Positions 43,902 through 56,221 of a DNA stretch of 64,000 bases are shown piece after piece. This stretch comes from Jacaranda mimosifolia. Its lineage: Eukaryota > Streptophyta > Magnoliopsida > Lamiales > Bignoniaceae. The number at the start of each line of letters is the position of its first letter. The stretch's first letter is position 1. A program made the translations under genes and the position numbers. The stretch is taken from positions 27,669,468-27,733,467 of the forward strand of contig CM032129.1 in assembly GCA_018894105.1 (NCBI GenBank), given 5' to 3'. Below the pieces are notes generated by a model. The model saw only the letters and a list, made by a program, of their open reading frames with translations. It had not been told where the DNA came from and made no database searches.

Positions 43902-44228
43902 AAGGTGTTTGACTAAGTTTAATTTATTTAAAAAGATCTTATAAAACTCTTACATTTTGTAAGATGTTTTTGAAGTTTATAAGATGTTAATTAGATCCTA
44001 TTTTAAAAATAAATTATTAAAATATTTGAATAAAATAAGATTTTAGAGCATATTAAAATAAGTAAATGCAATTTTGCAATTAAACTGATTGGAAATAAAT
44101 GAGCTTATTTAGATTCTTATAAGCTCCCTTTTTAAAAAAAATCATCAAATAATTTCTAGCATCTTATAAATTTTTAAATATTTTATAAGATATTTTGAGA
44201 AACTTGTAAACTCACCCAAACACCCAAT
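43902..44228. mobile_element. GGTGTTTG-type MITE (TTATAAG family)
   Basis: The left end AAGGTGTTTGACTAAGTTTA and the complement of the right end GGGTGTTTGGGTGAGTTTAC are inverted repeats about 325 bp apart. Internal TTATAAGATGTT and AGCTTATTT words match the 39419 element. A (TA)n tract follows at 44228-44247. No gene. Confidence 0.6.
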
Positions 44229-46430
44229 ATATATATATATATATATATTCAAATTTCGGCAAAAGAATTGTTTATAAACACGACCATTTCTTCTTTTTGT
44301 CTGCGTAGAAGGAATTTATTTATCAAGATTGCCTTTAGATATGATAGATTTTGAAGTTAAAGATTTCAAATATATAGTAATAAATTCATTGAATTTATTT
44401 GGATAATTTTATGTATTTTAAATACTAGACCTCCCATTTTAATCTATTTTGTGAATTATCTTGATTGATTTACGTACATAATAAGAAGTGATTTAAAATT
44501 TCTCTCTCAAATCCAAAATGAATGTACGGAGCCTAATCGAGTTTTCAATAAAATGGAGCATATATATGTCGATTTTCATTTAATTGTAGCCTCATCATCC
44601 ATCGATCAAATTCATGTTGTGGATCATTAATGAGAATAACCAAAAAAGGCATGGTACTATGAAAAAGAACAAAAGAACAATGATTTAATACAAGAAAAAT
44701 GAACTGGTCCTACGCTACAAGTAACCTTAAAGTGTAACATTCAATATTAGCCTATCATTTTCCTTTTTCTTTTTTCTTTTTTTTTTTTTGGTGGGGGATG
44801 GGGGGTTGAAATTAAGTTTTTAAACTAAAATCCAACTAATTAGGTAATAAATATTATTGCACTTATATAATTAATTATTTTTTGAATTATACACTAACAT
44901 TTGTATGACAAGTAGTGTATATAATTTAATTGGCTTAAATCCAGTTAGGGTTAGTTACATGCATCCAAAGCATCATCACCTATCTTAACATACCTAAAGA
45001 AGCTTCAGTTCTGGTAATTTATATATAGGAAGTAGAAATGGGTGTAAACTCGATGCATGTGCACTTAGTAAAAATGAAAACTAATCCTACTGTGATAATA
45101 TGACTCAAGAACCTAAGTTATTCAAAAATAATTGTTATAATAAAGAAAAATTAGTCAATTAACACCAAATAAAAATTCATTCATGTAAATTTGAAAAAAA
45201 ATTATAGGTAACAACAACAAAATAGTTCAAATAGGAGAAATAATATTTGCAGGAGCCACAAAGAAGTTGAAAGTAGGAAGAAAAAAAAGTTGCAAGAGAA
45301 ATCAAAATATGTATAACTATATATAACTTTCATGGAACTATTATGCAGTAGTAGTGAGGGTAAATGCGACTTGTATTCTATGTAGACATGGGAATTTAAG
45401 AAAGGAAAATAAGAATATCTTAAAAAAGTAATTAAAAACACACCAAAAGGGATACTTTTTATTAATAGTATAAATAGTATAACACTGCAACCATATATAT
45501 TCTCCTTTTCATCAATACAATTAATACGTATAAGTTAATATACATATTCAACTGTTTAAAGATTATGCGTTTATATCAATTCATACACTCCCTAGTTAAT
45601 AGAGCATTCAAATTACATGAAAGAAAGTATGCCCCTTATGAATGTATGATATGTGTGAAATTAAGATAGAGCTTTCGGTAAAGTGAGGGCTATATATTTA
45701 GATGGAGGCGTATCTTTTCTTTTTTTTACCCAAAATGATAATATTTTACTACTATAGTTTTCTCTCTACTTTTTAATGTTTCTTTTGGGGGCCGATATGT
45801 GTTCAAATGGTAACAATGAACAGCTTATTAACCAGCTGCAATTTGGTAATACTAATTCTTTTATCTCTTCACAATTTCCAAACAAGAGCATTTTCGATCT
45901 TACCTATCAAGAAAAAGCAAAGCAACTTAAAATACACTAAATTTGATTGCATTCATACATTGATATGTCATTTTTCAAATTATCTCTTCGTAGTTTATAT
46001 AATGCATGTTTTGATCATAAAATAGGTGAGTTATGAAAACTTTGCAGACATATAGAATGAAAACGTTCTCTCCTCCAAAATCAAAACGAATTTCTCACTT
46101 ATTCAAATGAAAATGACAATTAAGACAAAGTAAAATATCAATATTTACTAAAGCGACAACATTACTTGACAAGTACCAAATATAAGTAATTCTTGGCAAA
46201 AGATGATTTGTGGATACTCTTTACCTTTGTCCCTTTTCTTTTCTTTTTCTTGTTAAGGTTTTTTCCTTTTAACTTGTGCCTAATTCATTTTATTTGAGAA
46301 ACCAATTAACCCTTCAAAAGTACTGCACCCTATTCTCCCTTATATGCACCGCATTTGTTCTTGTATCTCTTGGTATTCGGTCGAAGCAGCCGAGAAAGAG
46401 AGAAAGAAGGAAAGTAGAGAGAGAAAAAGA
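44229..46430 (+). other. Intergenic DNA and promoter side of the APL gene
   Basis: No gene recognised. A GGTGGGGGATGGGGGG patch lies near 44792-44807. The last ~60 bp before the APL start are purine-rich (GAGAAAGAGAGAAAGAAGG) and are probably 5' UTR. No convincing TATA box could be assigned. Confidence 0.4.
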
Positions 46431-48150
46431 ATGTTCCATCCAAAGAAACCACCAACTATGAATTCTCACGAGCGGCCCATGTGCGTTCAAGGAGACTCAG
46501 GCCTCGTCCTCACTACTGACCCAAAGCCCCGTCTCCGGTGGACCGTCGAGCTTCACGAGCGTTTTGTCGATGCTGTTAACCAGCTCGGCGGCCCTGATAG
46601 TGCGTATACAAATACATATATATATATATATATATGCATATACAGAATTTTGGTTCGTTTAATTTTTGATCTTTTCTGTAATATATATATATATATATAT
46701 AGTTTATATATATATTTTTCTTATATTTCTCAACTGGTTTGTTTAGAGGCCACGCCGAAGACCATTATGAGAGTTATGGGGGTAAAGGGTCTAACCCTTT
46801 ATCATCTCAAGAGCCATCTTCAGGTTTAAAACTCAAAATTTTAATTTCTTTCTTTTTTTTTTCTCTTACATTTTTTCCCCCAAATTGCCCCCGTTTGTAC
46901 CTTGTTTCTGGAGTAGGGTTCTTGTGTCTTTAATTTCTTTTATTTTTTGATTTTGTTTTGTCAGAAATTTAGGCTGGGAAAGCAGCCTCACAAGGAACTC
47001 AATGATAATTCTATGAAAGATGGTGAGGGAGGTGAATATATTATATATATATATATATATATTGCTCTAAATTAAGTTAATTACTAGCTTAATGAACAAC
47101 AAACTGTCATCATCTTTTCCTAATTATACTCAAATCATAAACTTGTGGCAGCTTCATCTTTAGAACTTCAACGAAACAATGCGTCGTCGTCTGGAATGCT
47201 GGGCCACAGCATGAACGAGTATGATCTTGCCATAATTTTTCTCCTTTTTTTCTTTTTCTTTTTTCTGTTGTTTTTTATTCTTATGTATGGGGTTTAATTA
47301 CTGGATTTATAAAGGCGAAGGAATTTCCGCATTAATTAAGAACAAATTACATAAATCTTTGTTCTTTCCGTGCAATTAGGATGCAAATCGAGGTGAACAG
47401 AAGACTCCATGAACAATTAGAGGTAAGCTGCTGGAAGAACCAAATGAAGAAATACATATAAAATTTTTGCTTTATGTAAATGAAAAAAGATGGTCTAAAT
47501 TGGTTAAGACATCGCAGGTACAACGACATCTGCAGCTTAGAATTGAAGCTCAAGGAAAGTATATGCAGACTATTCTGGAAAAAGCCTGCCAAACTCTTGC
47601 AGGAGAAAATATTGCCGGCGCAGGTGGTTATAACAAGCCCATGGGGCTGGAAATTCCAACCATGAAAGATTTCAGCTACCAGATGAACTTCCCATCTTTT
47701 CAAGATGATCAGCTGGAACTTCATCACCAGACTATGGAAAGATCATCGATTGATCATGCAATCATGCCCAGCAATATTAATGATAATTTCTTAAGCAAAA
47801 AGCGGCCTAATCCATACAGAAATAACAACATTAGTACTGGGAAGAGCCCTTTGATCTGGGCTGATGATTTGAGGCTACAAGAACTGGGAAGTACGACTAC
47901 TGCAGCAGCACCATCATGCCTTGATGATCACCAAATTCTGTCTATTGATAGAGGCTGCAGCGATGTTGATTCAGCGTCGGAAATTTATGAGGCGAAGAAG
48001 CCTATTCTATCTGGAGATCATGGGGTTGTGGATAAGAAACTTGGTGCTTCGCCCAAGGTGGAGCGGCCGTCCCCTCGCCGGGTGGCTGAGAGGATGAACC
48101 ACCACTCTGCTGCCATCAGTGCTGGTGGCCGGAGCTCGCCATTCGGGTGA
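46431..48150 (+). CDS. APL: MYB-CC (GARP) transcription factor, APL-like
   Basis: APL-type proteins act in the nucleus and specify phloem (sieve element and companion cell) identity in Arabidopsis. Exons 46431-46599, 46747-46823, 46965-47022, 47152-47218, 47380-47422 and 47518-48150 join in frame to 348 residues. An N-terminal MFHPKKP start and MCVQGDSGLVLTTDPKPRLRW lead into the single GARP/MYB repeat (about 33-84), ending LTLYHLKSHLQKFRLGKQPHK. The MYB-CC coiled coil runs about 125-162 (RRLHEQLEVQRHLQLRIEAQGKYMQ). The tail has KKRPNP, a Ser/Asp-rich DVDSASEIYE, VERPSPRR and the C-terminal SSPFG. The MFH start, ASSSGML block and SPFG end fit APL better than the PHR/PHL branches. Exon 3 could instead end at 47031 with the same phase. 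The gene looks intact. Confidence 0.92.
46613..46702. repeat. TA microsatellites in APL intron 1
   Basis: Two (TA)n runs, about 46617-46635 and 46681-46701, take up much of the 147-bp first intron. Another (TA)n lies in intron 3 at about 47040-47061. Confidence 0.8.
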
Positions 48151-50050
48151 ATGAAATCCCGTTTTCCACTTTATACTAATTGCATTACACGTACGTAGAT
48201 GTTCTCCCCGATGACTTTAAATATAATGTCAATTAGAGGGTTTGGGGGCTTAATCAACATCAGAAGTATTGTAATTTAACACATGAATTAATGACATTAA
48301 CATATGTGCTATCAGTATTAGGGAGATTATTTTTATATATGGCGTTTCTTGTTAATTAATTATTACAATTATCTCTAAGCACTTTTGTAATTAATTTGCA
48401 TTACTGGTTAGCATTTGATGCTGATCAGATTGTGTGTGCGTGTGTGTGTCTTTCCTCTAAGCCAGTGCATGCATGCGCAGCATTATTATTAAAGCTATAT
48501 TATGGCTATAGCCTAGCAAATGGTGATTAGTATAGTGTTATTAAGTTAATTAGTGCCATCATTCTAATTAAGCTTCTATAGGGTCTTTTTTTTTTTCGCC
48601 CTTCTGCCTTTTTGTGGCATCATTAGTATTCTCCTGAAGGAGTACTTAAGCAAATGATTGATTGTGGCAATCTTTTGAGTAGTGCTTTTTAGTTAGTTAA
48701 GGCCTCCATCATGAGATCATTAGAACAAAAGACAAAAATTCATTCATGCATGGTTAGTATTAATTTGCTTTAATTCGAGGGAACCTAAATATTCAAATTA
48801 AAGTTTCTGAAAATTTAAGGAACCGGCTATCAGTCTATGGCCCTACGACTCAAGATTTAGGAGGGCAGCCGAAGGATCTTACAATTAATTGTTCAAAATA
48901 TTTTATAAAATATTATAAAGTATCTCATAATTAATCTTTTTGAAAAATAAGTTTAGAAGTTTTCAAAATAAAATATTAAAATTTTATAATTCTTTTAAAA
49001 GTAAAAAATCTCTAACATAATTTTAATATTTCAATAAACTGCTTTAATTTTGATCATATTAATTATAAAATTATCATGAGTAATACTATATGAACTTCGA
49101 AAATATTTTAGAAGATATAGGATCTTATAACATCTTTTTCTAATAAATTTTTAGCTAAATGCCCTGTAGGTCGCACAATTCACATTTAATAACCATATTC
49201 TTATTTCTTTTTTATCCACTTTGATTAATTTTTTAATATTTTTTTAGGCAATCAAGAGCACTAACAAATAATTTAGCTATCCTTGGAGAGATGAAAATAT
49301 ACAAAATAGAATGCAAAAATAATTTTAGCCCTAAATTATAATGTAGAGAAAAATATAATTAAAAAAGAAACCCTTGAAAATAAATGTTCCATTAAACAAA
49401 ATCTACAAAAATATACTTCAACCCAAAATTGAAAATAAAGATAGATTCTACGAACCAAGAGTGTTAGAAAAATTAATTGCTGTTGAGGAAAACCGACAAA
49501 GAGTATCCAACTTTCAAGCCTTCTTTTTTTCTTTCTTTAGAGTTACATATATATATATATATATATATATATTCCATTGGTATCAACTTTGAGTTGGGTG
49601 CGGTGCGTCTTCTAACTTTATTCTTTAGTCCCTGCTCCAGAACTCGCTCATTCCCCATCTATTTTTATTATTATTATTTTTTGTTTGATTTTTGACCACT
49701 CGATTTGACTACCCCCCCCCCCCCCCCCAAACCCACCAAAAAATAAAATAAAATAAAATAAAAATAAAAATAAAGTATTTTTTTAAAAATATTTTTCGTG
49801 TGATTTTTGACCACTTTAATGCACTGATCTTTTCGTGTGGCTTCGGCAAAGGGATGTAGTAGAAATCTTCATTAGGTTGATAATTCTTTGCTTAATAGAT
49901 CTATATATTCAACAGTGTGTTGTGAGGGATAATTTAAATTTGAATATGATGTGTTAGAACGTTGAAGGGGCTATATATAATGCTCTTTTTTTATTTTTAG
50001 GAAATTTTGAATGAATTCTATTTACATTCGTGTGGACAACAAGACTTTAA
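48151..50050. other. Intergenic DNA after APL with a decayed MITE
   Basis: No gene recognised. About 48895-49170 contains TTATAAAATATTATAAAG, AAAATAAGTTT and AGCTAAATGCCC words and looks like a decayed TTATAAG-family MITE lacking a clear left end. Also present: a (TG)n near 48431-48450, a (TA)n at about 49547-49571, a C run at about 49711-49728 followed by AAAATAAAATAAA repeats. Confidence 0.45.
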
Positions 50051-50463
50051 GGGCTAGTTTGGTTCAATTTTTAAGTTATCTCATGATTATTTATCATTGC
50101 ACTATAGTTTGGTTTGCATGATTATTTTTATGTGGGTTCATATGATTGTTTGTTGTTGTGTTTGGTTCAACATTAAAGCATCTTGATTACATCTAGTGAA
50201 TTATCTTTTTGTCACTTACTCAATATAAAATCCATAATTTCAAAAATTAAAGAGTAGATAGATAATTTCAACACAAGGAGTAGACTAATGGATAAATAAT
50301 CTCATGGGGGGTGGTAGGTTAATTTATCATGGGAATTGCACATATAAGTATGGGTTTTTGGTATTCATGTGGACTTGAGTGTTTATTATCACTTCAACTA
50401 AACGAATGATAAAATGGGATAAAAACATTTTATCCCACCTTATCATCCCAACCAAACTAGACC
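50051..50463. mobile_element. Tourist-like (PIF/Harbinger) MITE with TAA duplication
   Basis: The left end GGGCTAGTTTGGTTCAA and the complement of the right end GGTCTAGTTTGGTTGGG are inverted repeats. TAA flanks both sides (50048-50050 and 50464-50466), the PIF/Harbinger 3-bp signature. 413 bp, with internal GATTATTTATCATT / GATAATAAACA-type words; no gene. Confidence 0.75.
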
Positions 50464-50853
50464 TAAGGATCTCTCTTTGACTTGGCTTAATGTCGTTACC
50501 CTATAAAATGTGAGATTAGTGATAGCAAAACAAGAAAATAAATAAATAAAATGCAATGTATAAATTGTCAACAATGACATAAATTAAGTTATAATAATTT
50601 TTTTTATTATTTTAGCAATGATACTTTTTAAATGCTAATAATTTTTATTTCGTCACAATATAATTTAATATATAAATATGTATATAATGACAACAATTAA
50701 TATTTTAAATTGTCGCTATTAACATATAATGATGGTCTAATGATAATAAAAATTATGTATATAATTTATGAGAATTTTTATTATCATTAGATTGTCACTA
50801 TAAATATAACACTAATAATTATCTAAACATAGTTTTCTTTTCACTATTAAACT

Positions 50854-50856
<3 letters not shown>

Positions 50857-50884
<28 letters not shown>

Positions 50885-50931
50885 TAATAATTATTATTAT
50901 TATCATCATCATCACCATCACCATCATCATG
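50857..50931. repeat. Compound microsatellite AAAT / ATT / ATC
   Basis: Tandem AAAT units pass into AAT/ATT units and then ATC units with two ACC interruptions. A typical compound simple repeat in non-coding DNA. Confidence 0.9.
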
Positions 50932-51377
50932 AAATAAAATTTAATTTTATCACTTAAATATATAAATTTTTAAAAACTTTTATATTATCACTAATTACTA
51001 TTTTATTACTAGCTCTTTTTCTTTTTCTTTTTTTTTTTTTTTTCATTTTAGAGTGTCACATAGCAATCTAATATGAAATTTAAGTTATTGAAAATAAGTG
51101 ATGTGCCGGCTTAGCTCAATAATCCAACTGAGGTTTTAAATCGAATTCCATGTGATATGGGAAATATCAAATTAAATTGCCATTTTGGCCTCTTTATGAT
51201 AATTAAGTCAAAATGTCAAAATCCTTGTAATTGGTAATTCAATATAAAATCAATTTATGTAACTTTCATCTTCATACTAACTTTGAGTCTTGAGAATATG
51301 CCTCCGCATTGGCATTGGTCCCAACACATAATTTTTGAAATGAATATTTGAAGTCCAAACCAATTGTGCGGTTTAGA

Positions 51378-51748
51378 GGGTGTCTGGCCTGGTTAATTTA
51401 AAATGATTTTATAAATTTTTATATTTTATAGTATTTTAAAATTTATAAAATTCTAAATCTTATTTTAAATATAAATTCTTAAAATTTTCAGATGCAATAG
51501 AATCTTGGGCCTTAAAATATATTAATACAAAGAATTTTGCAATTAGCATCTTTAAAATTAAAAGAGTTTGTTAATATTTCATAAAAAGCTAGGAAGTTTT
51601 TGTTTTTTCTAAAAAAGCTTAAGATTCTACCACTTATTTTAAAAGCTTATAAGGTTTTTTTTAATAAATTTTACTAATCACTTTATGCATTTTATAAGTT
51701 TTCAAAATATCTTTTTTTAGGGGTTTTATAAACTTATCAAAACACCAT
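51378..51748. mobile_element. GGGTGTCTGG-type MITE (TTATAAG family)
   Basis: The left end GGGTGTCTGGCCTGGTTAAT and the complement of the right end ATGGTGTTTTGATAAGTTTA are inverted repeats around 370 bp. Internal CTTATTTTAAA, CTTATAAGG and TTATAAGTTTTC words relate it to the elements at 39419 and 43902. No gene. Confidence 0.55.
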
Positions 51749-52307
51749 ATTAAATCCATATTATCAAGTTTTCTTCTCAAAAATGGAGCGAGAAGGGGGA
51801 TTAATATGATAGGGATAATCATCTCCTCTCAAATATGTATAAAATTATATTGTACATATATTTTTATTAAAATTTTATCCTTTTGAAAATAAATAAATAA
51901 TAAAATTGACCTTCATATAAATAGAATCATATTGTCAAACAAATAAGAACTGATTAGAACGGATCACAAACGCGGTCGAGGACCAAGTTGGGCTTAGCCT
52001 CTCAGACAAATAATGAATATATTTGGGCCTCCAATGAATCCAATTTATATCATTCGGTAGATTGAATGCCAATGGCATTTAGTACTAGTTTTTACTTCGG
52101 GCAATCACTTCAAACTTAAAAATTTATTAATTTAATTTTAGTTATACTTTAGAAATTGATATCTTTTATAAATGTTATAATACAAAAATACACTAATTTA
52201 AAAAAATTAACAAAAATTTTATTAAATATAATTTGATTATTGAAATAAATGAAATGTAATAATATTTCATATGATTATAACTTATGTATCATCTGATTAC
52301 ATGTTCA
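51749..52307. other. Intergenic DNA before the gypsy element
   Basis: About 560 bp of AT-rich sequence with no gene or repeat boundary recognised. Confidence 0.5.
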
Positions 52308-52793
52308 TGATGTTGCTTGAAAGCAGAGTTAGTGTCCTTTTCAAAAGTCAACAAATTTAATAGGATTTCTAAAACAAAACGCATTTGCAGAGTTAAAGCT
52401 CAAGAAATTTTATGAATGATTTTTTCTTGTCCATTTTGACTTTGAGAGTTGATATTTATAATGACTAAAAACTAGGTGGGCATCAGTCCATTTGGGTCTA
52501 GGTGCCTATCTTGATGTACTTAATTAATTGAGTTCACTGGCCTTTTACTTAATTATTATTTATTTAATTGCACTCTTTTATTTTATTTTTACTTTTTTAC
52601 CCTTATAGTCTGTTTTTTAAAAATCATCAAGCTCTCCTACTTTCAATTTGGGAACTTAAATTTCACATTGAAAGTGCATTATAAGTTCAATTTTAATTTT
52701 AATCTTACCTAACCTTATTAATTAGTTTTACTAAATCTAGATAAGTAATTCATTCATTATTATTTTTCTATTTCTTTTGGGTGGGTTGTACCA
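52308..52793 (-). repeat. 3' LTR of the gypsy element
   Basis: Homologous to 60234-60540 and to 63432-64000. All three share, in order, GTCCTTTTC or GTCCTTTCC, a GAATGATT motif, an AATTAATT-rich stretch and an ACTCTTTTA or GGACCTTTTT run. The plus-strand edges TGATGTTGCT and TTGTACCA give TG...CA ends; the inner edge at 52793 is tentative because no clear polypurine tract adjoins it. Confidence 0.75.
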
Positions 52794-53859
52794 GGTGTTT
52801 ATAGTGTGGCGTCTAGTCGTCAGGCACCTGTAGGGCATCTAGCTTCACCAGGCACTCGAAGCATTTCCCTTTTAGGCAACTACGACCACTTAGGTAGCAA
52901 CTAGTAATAGTGTTGTCTTTTTCGATGACTTAGAAAATTTTTCCTATGAGATTTCATGGTACGAAAATTACTTAGGGATTTCAATAGGGCTTCTCGTTCT
53001 GCAAATAACGTAGAAATAATTTTTTCTTTGTAGTACCTTGTATTTTGAGGATCCTTTAAGATCACTAGTGCAACTTTGAGCCCTTGCAAGTGCTTTAAAG
53101 ACTTTCATGAAATAACATCCCTTGCATATGTCTCAAATTGTTTTGAGCTTTGGAGGTTGCTCCGACTTGTCGGTGGGGCTTTACACACTCCAAAGGATTT
53201 AGAATTAATAATTGAGCATTACACTATAGAAACCTTTTTGAATTGATAGTGAAGCTTTGTGTTTAATGATTGACTTAAAGTTTTATGCCCTTTAAAGGAC
53301 ATAAGCAATTTTTAAGGTGTAAGGAGTTGTCTTAACGGCAAGGATGAGTTATCGAGGATACTTCTTTGCATTTGTATCTTGGGCGCCCCAACAACAAGTG
53401 CTTGTTTGTACCACAAGCTATTCTGCAATGGGCATCTCAACAGCGAGGGCTTCCATAGTCGGTGGCTCTAAGGTGGGGTGTCTTAATTTGCGGCAAACAT
53501 TAATGCAGTAAGGGAGTATGACTTAGATTAGGAGCCAAACATTTTTCCTTTTTCTTTTGTTGAGGCTATGTCGGTTTGCTTTGACATAAGTAGTATGTTA
53601 GCTGGTTTCTTTTTTGGTGGCCAAGTGTAGGCTAGACATCTCTACATGCTTTGAGACTGTTGAACTATGTTCTTTTTTGGTTATTGAGATTTGAGTAGGT
53701 TGGCATTCTCTTTGATACTTAGTCATTTGGAAGACTTTCATTTTTTCATGTTTTTTCTTAATTTCGCATGTTGTGGCGTGTTCACAATTTCCTATTTTTT
53801 TTTTTTTTTTGACTTCATCTCAGAATTTTACTGCGATAAAAAGTAATGGAGTGCAGACT
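52794..53859 (-). other. Gypsy 3' internal region, non-coding
   Basis: About 1 kb between the 3' LTR and the degenerate repeat block, less AT-rich than the flanks. No domain was recognised; short open frames only. Such 3' untranslated internal regions are usual in large plant gypsy elements. Confidence 0.5.
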
Positions 53860-54470
53860 TGACTGCCAGCCCCCTCGAGGGTCATATTACAGGCTTAATT
53901 TTTGTTAGTCCCTCCCTTGGGTTTTACTGGAGTTCTTTGTTGACAATGTGCATCTCTCTTGGGGTTGTTGCCAAAGTTCTTGCCACCGTTATGTGCCTTC
54001 TTGGAGTTGCAACGTAGTTGTTTTATTGAGCGCCCGATAGGGGTGTAAACGTAATTTTATTACGCAACCCTTGGGGGTCTTATAACAATTTTTTACTTGC
54101 CATGTGCCACTTGGAGGGTCTTGTAGTAGCCTTTTATGTGTTTGCCATGCATTCCTTAAGTTGTTCAGTAATGTGCTTTTGTATATTTACCACATGCCCC
54201 CTGGAGAGTCTTGTAGTAAGCTTTTTCCACGTGCCCCTTGGAAGGTCTTCTAGTGGTCTTTTGTTGCGTGCCCCTTGGGGGGGGCCTTATGGTGATGTTG
54301 ATATCATCACCATGTGCTCTCTCGAAGGTCTTATAATGGTGTTGGTGTAGCTTAGTCAATGATCATTATGTGGAGCCATTCGTTTTGTAGTTGATGTTTG
54401 TATGTCCACTATTATGTGTTTGTCATTAGGTGCATGCCTCTTGAGTCTTACTATAAGTTGGTATAGTTCA
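53860..54470. repeat. Degenerate tandem repeat inside the gypsy element
   Basis: A phrase of the type TGCCCCTTGGAGGGTCTTGTAG recurs at irregular spacing of roughly 35-80 bp (for example near 53870, 54069, 54105, 54187, 54230, 54267 and 54316), with substitutions between copies. It is an old minisatellite-like array in the 3' internal region. Open frames across it follow from the repeats. Confidence 0.65.
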
Positions 54471-54769
54471 GCTAGCATTAATTATTGTGCATCATGAAAA
54501 CAAACACAGTTATAAGGAAAATGGCATAGAGTTCTCAATAATGAAAAAGACAAAGGAAATGGATACCATTCATTATCGAAGACATTCTTTTATTCAAGAA
54601 AAACTCCAAGTACTTGGAGATGCAAAAAAACTACTCAATAAAAAACATATTCTAGAAGGTTAATATTAGTGGCATATGTGCCGGGATAATCCGTTTTTCA
54701 TTTGTAGAACCTCCTTAAGTTGGAGATGTTCCAAGTTTCGGGTACTTCTTTCTATTATAGTATCTGCAA

Positions 54770-55639
54770 CTGGGGGTGGGCATGGTTCGGTTCGGTTTGA
54801 AAAATCGTGCCAAACCAAGCTGAACTAAAAATTCTATTCGATGCAGCTCGGGGGTATAAAGTCGAATCGTAACCACTTAAGGAGAAAAAACTGCACCATT
54901 TGAAATAGGTTATTACAATTTAGTTAATTGGTTAACTGTTTCTAAAATAATTAAAATTTAATCAATAGAAATATTAATTTTGACTTGATTTGGTTCTTTT
55001 CAATTTTGTTGAACCAAATCATTTAAAAAAGTTCAATCGTAGTGGACGAATCCCCATCAATTTGATAATTTTTTTATCACAAAATCTACAATACAACAAG
55101 CAAATATGACTTCAAAATTAATAATATAATATATAATATTCCCATCCTACATCAAATTAACTTCAAAATTAAAAATACTTCAAGCAAATTACATCTTCGT
55201 CTCGTATCATATACTGAATTATTATATACAATATATAACTTCAAAATTAGGAATACATCAGATAATAAAATGAAGATGCAAATCAAGCTAAGTCCAAAAG
55301 TAAAGTACTTTCAATCAAATTAATATTAATCTAAATCTCATTAACAATTACCATAAAAATATAAGCTTATGCCAAAAAGACATAAATTCCTTAAATCAAA
55401 AGTTGGATAATCAATTATATTTTAAATTTTATTTTTAAAATAATTAATTTTTATTTTTAAATAAAAATGGTTCAGCTCTATTAACTTTGGCTAACCAAAT
55501 TGTACATAGTAAGTAACTAACTAAACCAATTTTCCTTAAAAGAACCGCATTGTTAAGGAACTGGTTTGAAAGATTTATTTATTTTTTTGGTTCGTTTCAA
55601 CAGTTCGATTTGGCTTTTTTAATTTTTTTGCCCACTCCT
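54770..55639. mobile_element. hAT-like element, family R2 copy 1, 870 bp
   Basis: The left end GGGGGTGGGCATGGTTCGGT and the complement of the right end AGGAGTGGGCAAAAAAATT are imperfect inverted repeats. Flanks ATCTGCAA (54762-54769) and ATCTACAA (55640-55647) form an 8-bp duplication with one mismatch. Subterminal DNA is full of GGTTCGGTT / AACCGAAC words. No transposase. Almost the same length as copy 2 at 56293 and highly similar to it, inserted in the same gypsy element. Confidence 0.8.
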
Positions 55640-55990
55640 ATCTACAACTTGTATGCACTAGGACTGGTGATCTCCACCTAGCATCTAATTTACCAAGGGG
55701 TCTAAATGACTCAGCTTTCCTCATCACTAGGTCTCTGCCTTCGAAGTTTCTTGGGCATACCTTAGCATTATACGCTTCAGCCATCCTTCCTTTTATCTTT
55801 GATGGATGTCTGCTACTTATCTCCCTCCACCGAGTAGGTCAAGGTTTATTCTAAGCTCCTGCAAATTTCAAGTCACATATAGTTTTTCATGCTCTAATTG
55901 ATTTCTTCAATTTTGGTCGAGATGATTGCTTTCGCTCTAATTTAAGGTAGAATGGTGATTCTCTAGTAGGCATCTTGTTTGTGATCTCTA

Positions 55991-56221
55991 CTTGTTCGTT
56001 GGCTCATAGGTTGGCTACATAGCACCATTTCTGAGTTTCGTTCCATGAGTTTCGTTCCATGAACCAGGTCTTGTTGTCTAGAACCAGTAGTAAGGGAATT
56101 CCAAATTTGCACACAATCTCTAGAGGAATTTTTTTACTTCTTTATCCTATATACGTCCTAAGGGTTCGACTCATAGTTACTTAGAGAAGTAATCTACCAC
56201 ACTATTAGAACTTTCTCAAGC
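55991..56221. repeat. Tandem duplication in gypsy integrase, unit 1
   Basis: Begins CTTGTTCGTTGGCTCATAGG and ends in ACTTTCTCAAG. The same run recurs as unit 2 (56222-57314), interrupted there by the 869-bp R2 element. Shared blocks include TTGGCTAC-TAGCACCAT, GGGAATTCC, TCTAGAGGAAT, CTTCTTTATCCTATATA and CTTAGAGAAGTAATCTACCA. A 14-bp GAGTTTCGTTCCAT repeat inside unit 1 (about 56033-56060) is a further small duplication. Confidence 0.75.

Noticed and set aside
54102..54350. 82-codon Cys-rich open frame
   Set aside because: It spans the degenerate tandem repeat in the gypsy element; the repeated residues follow from the DNA repeat.
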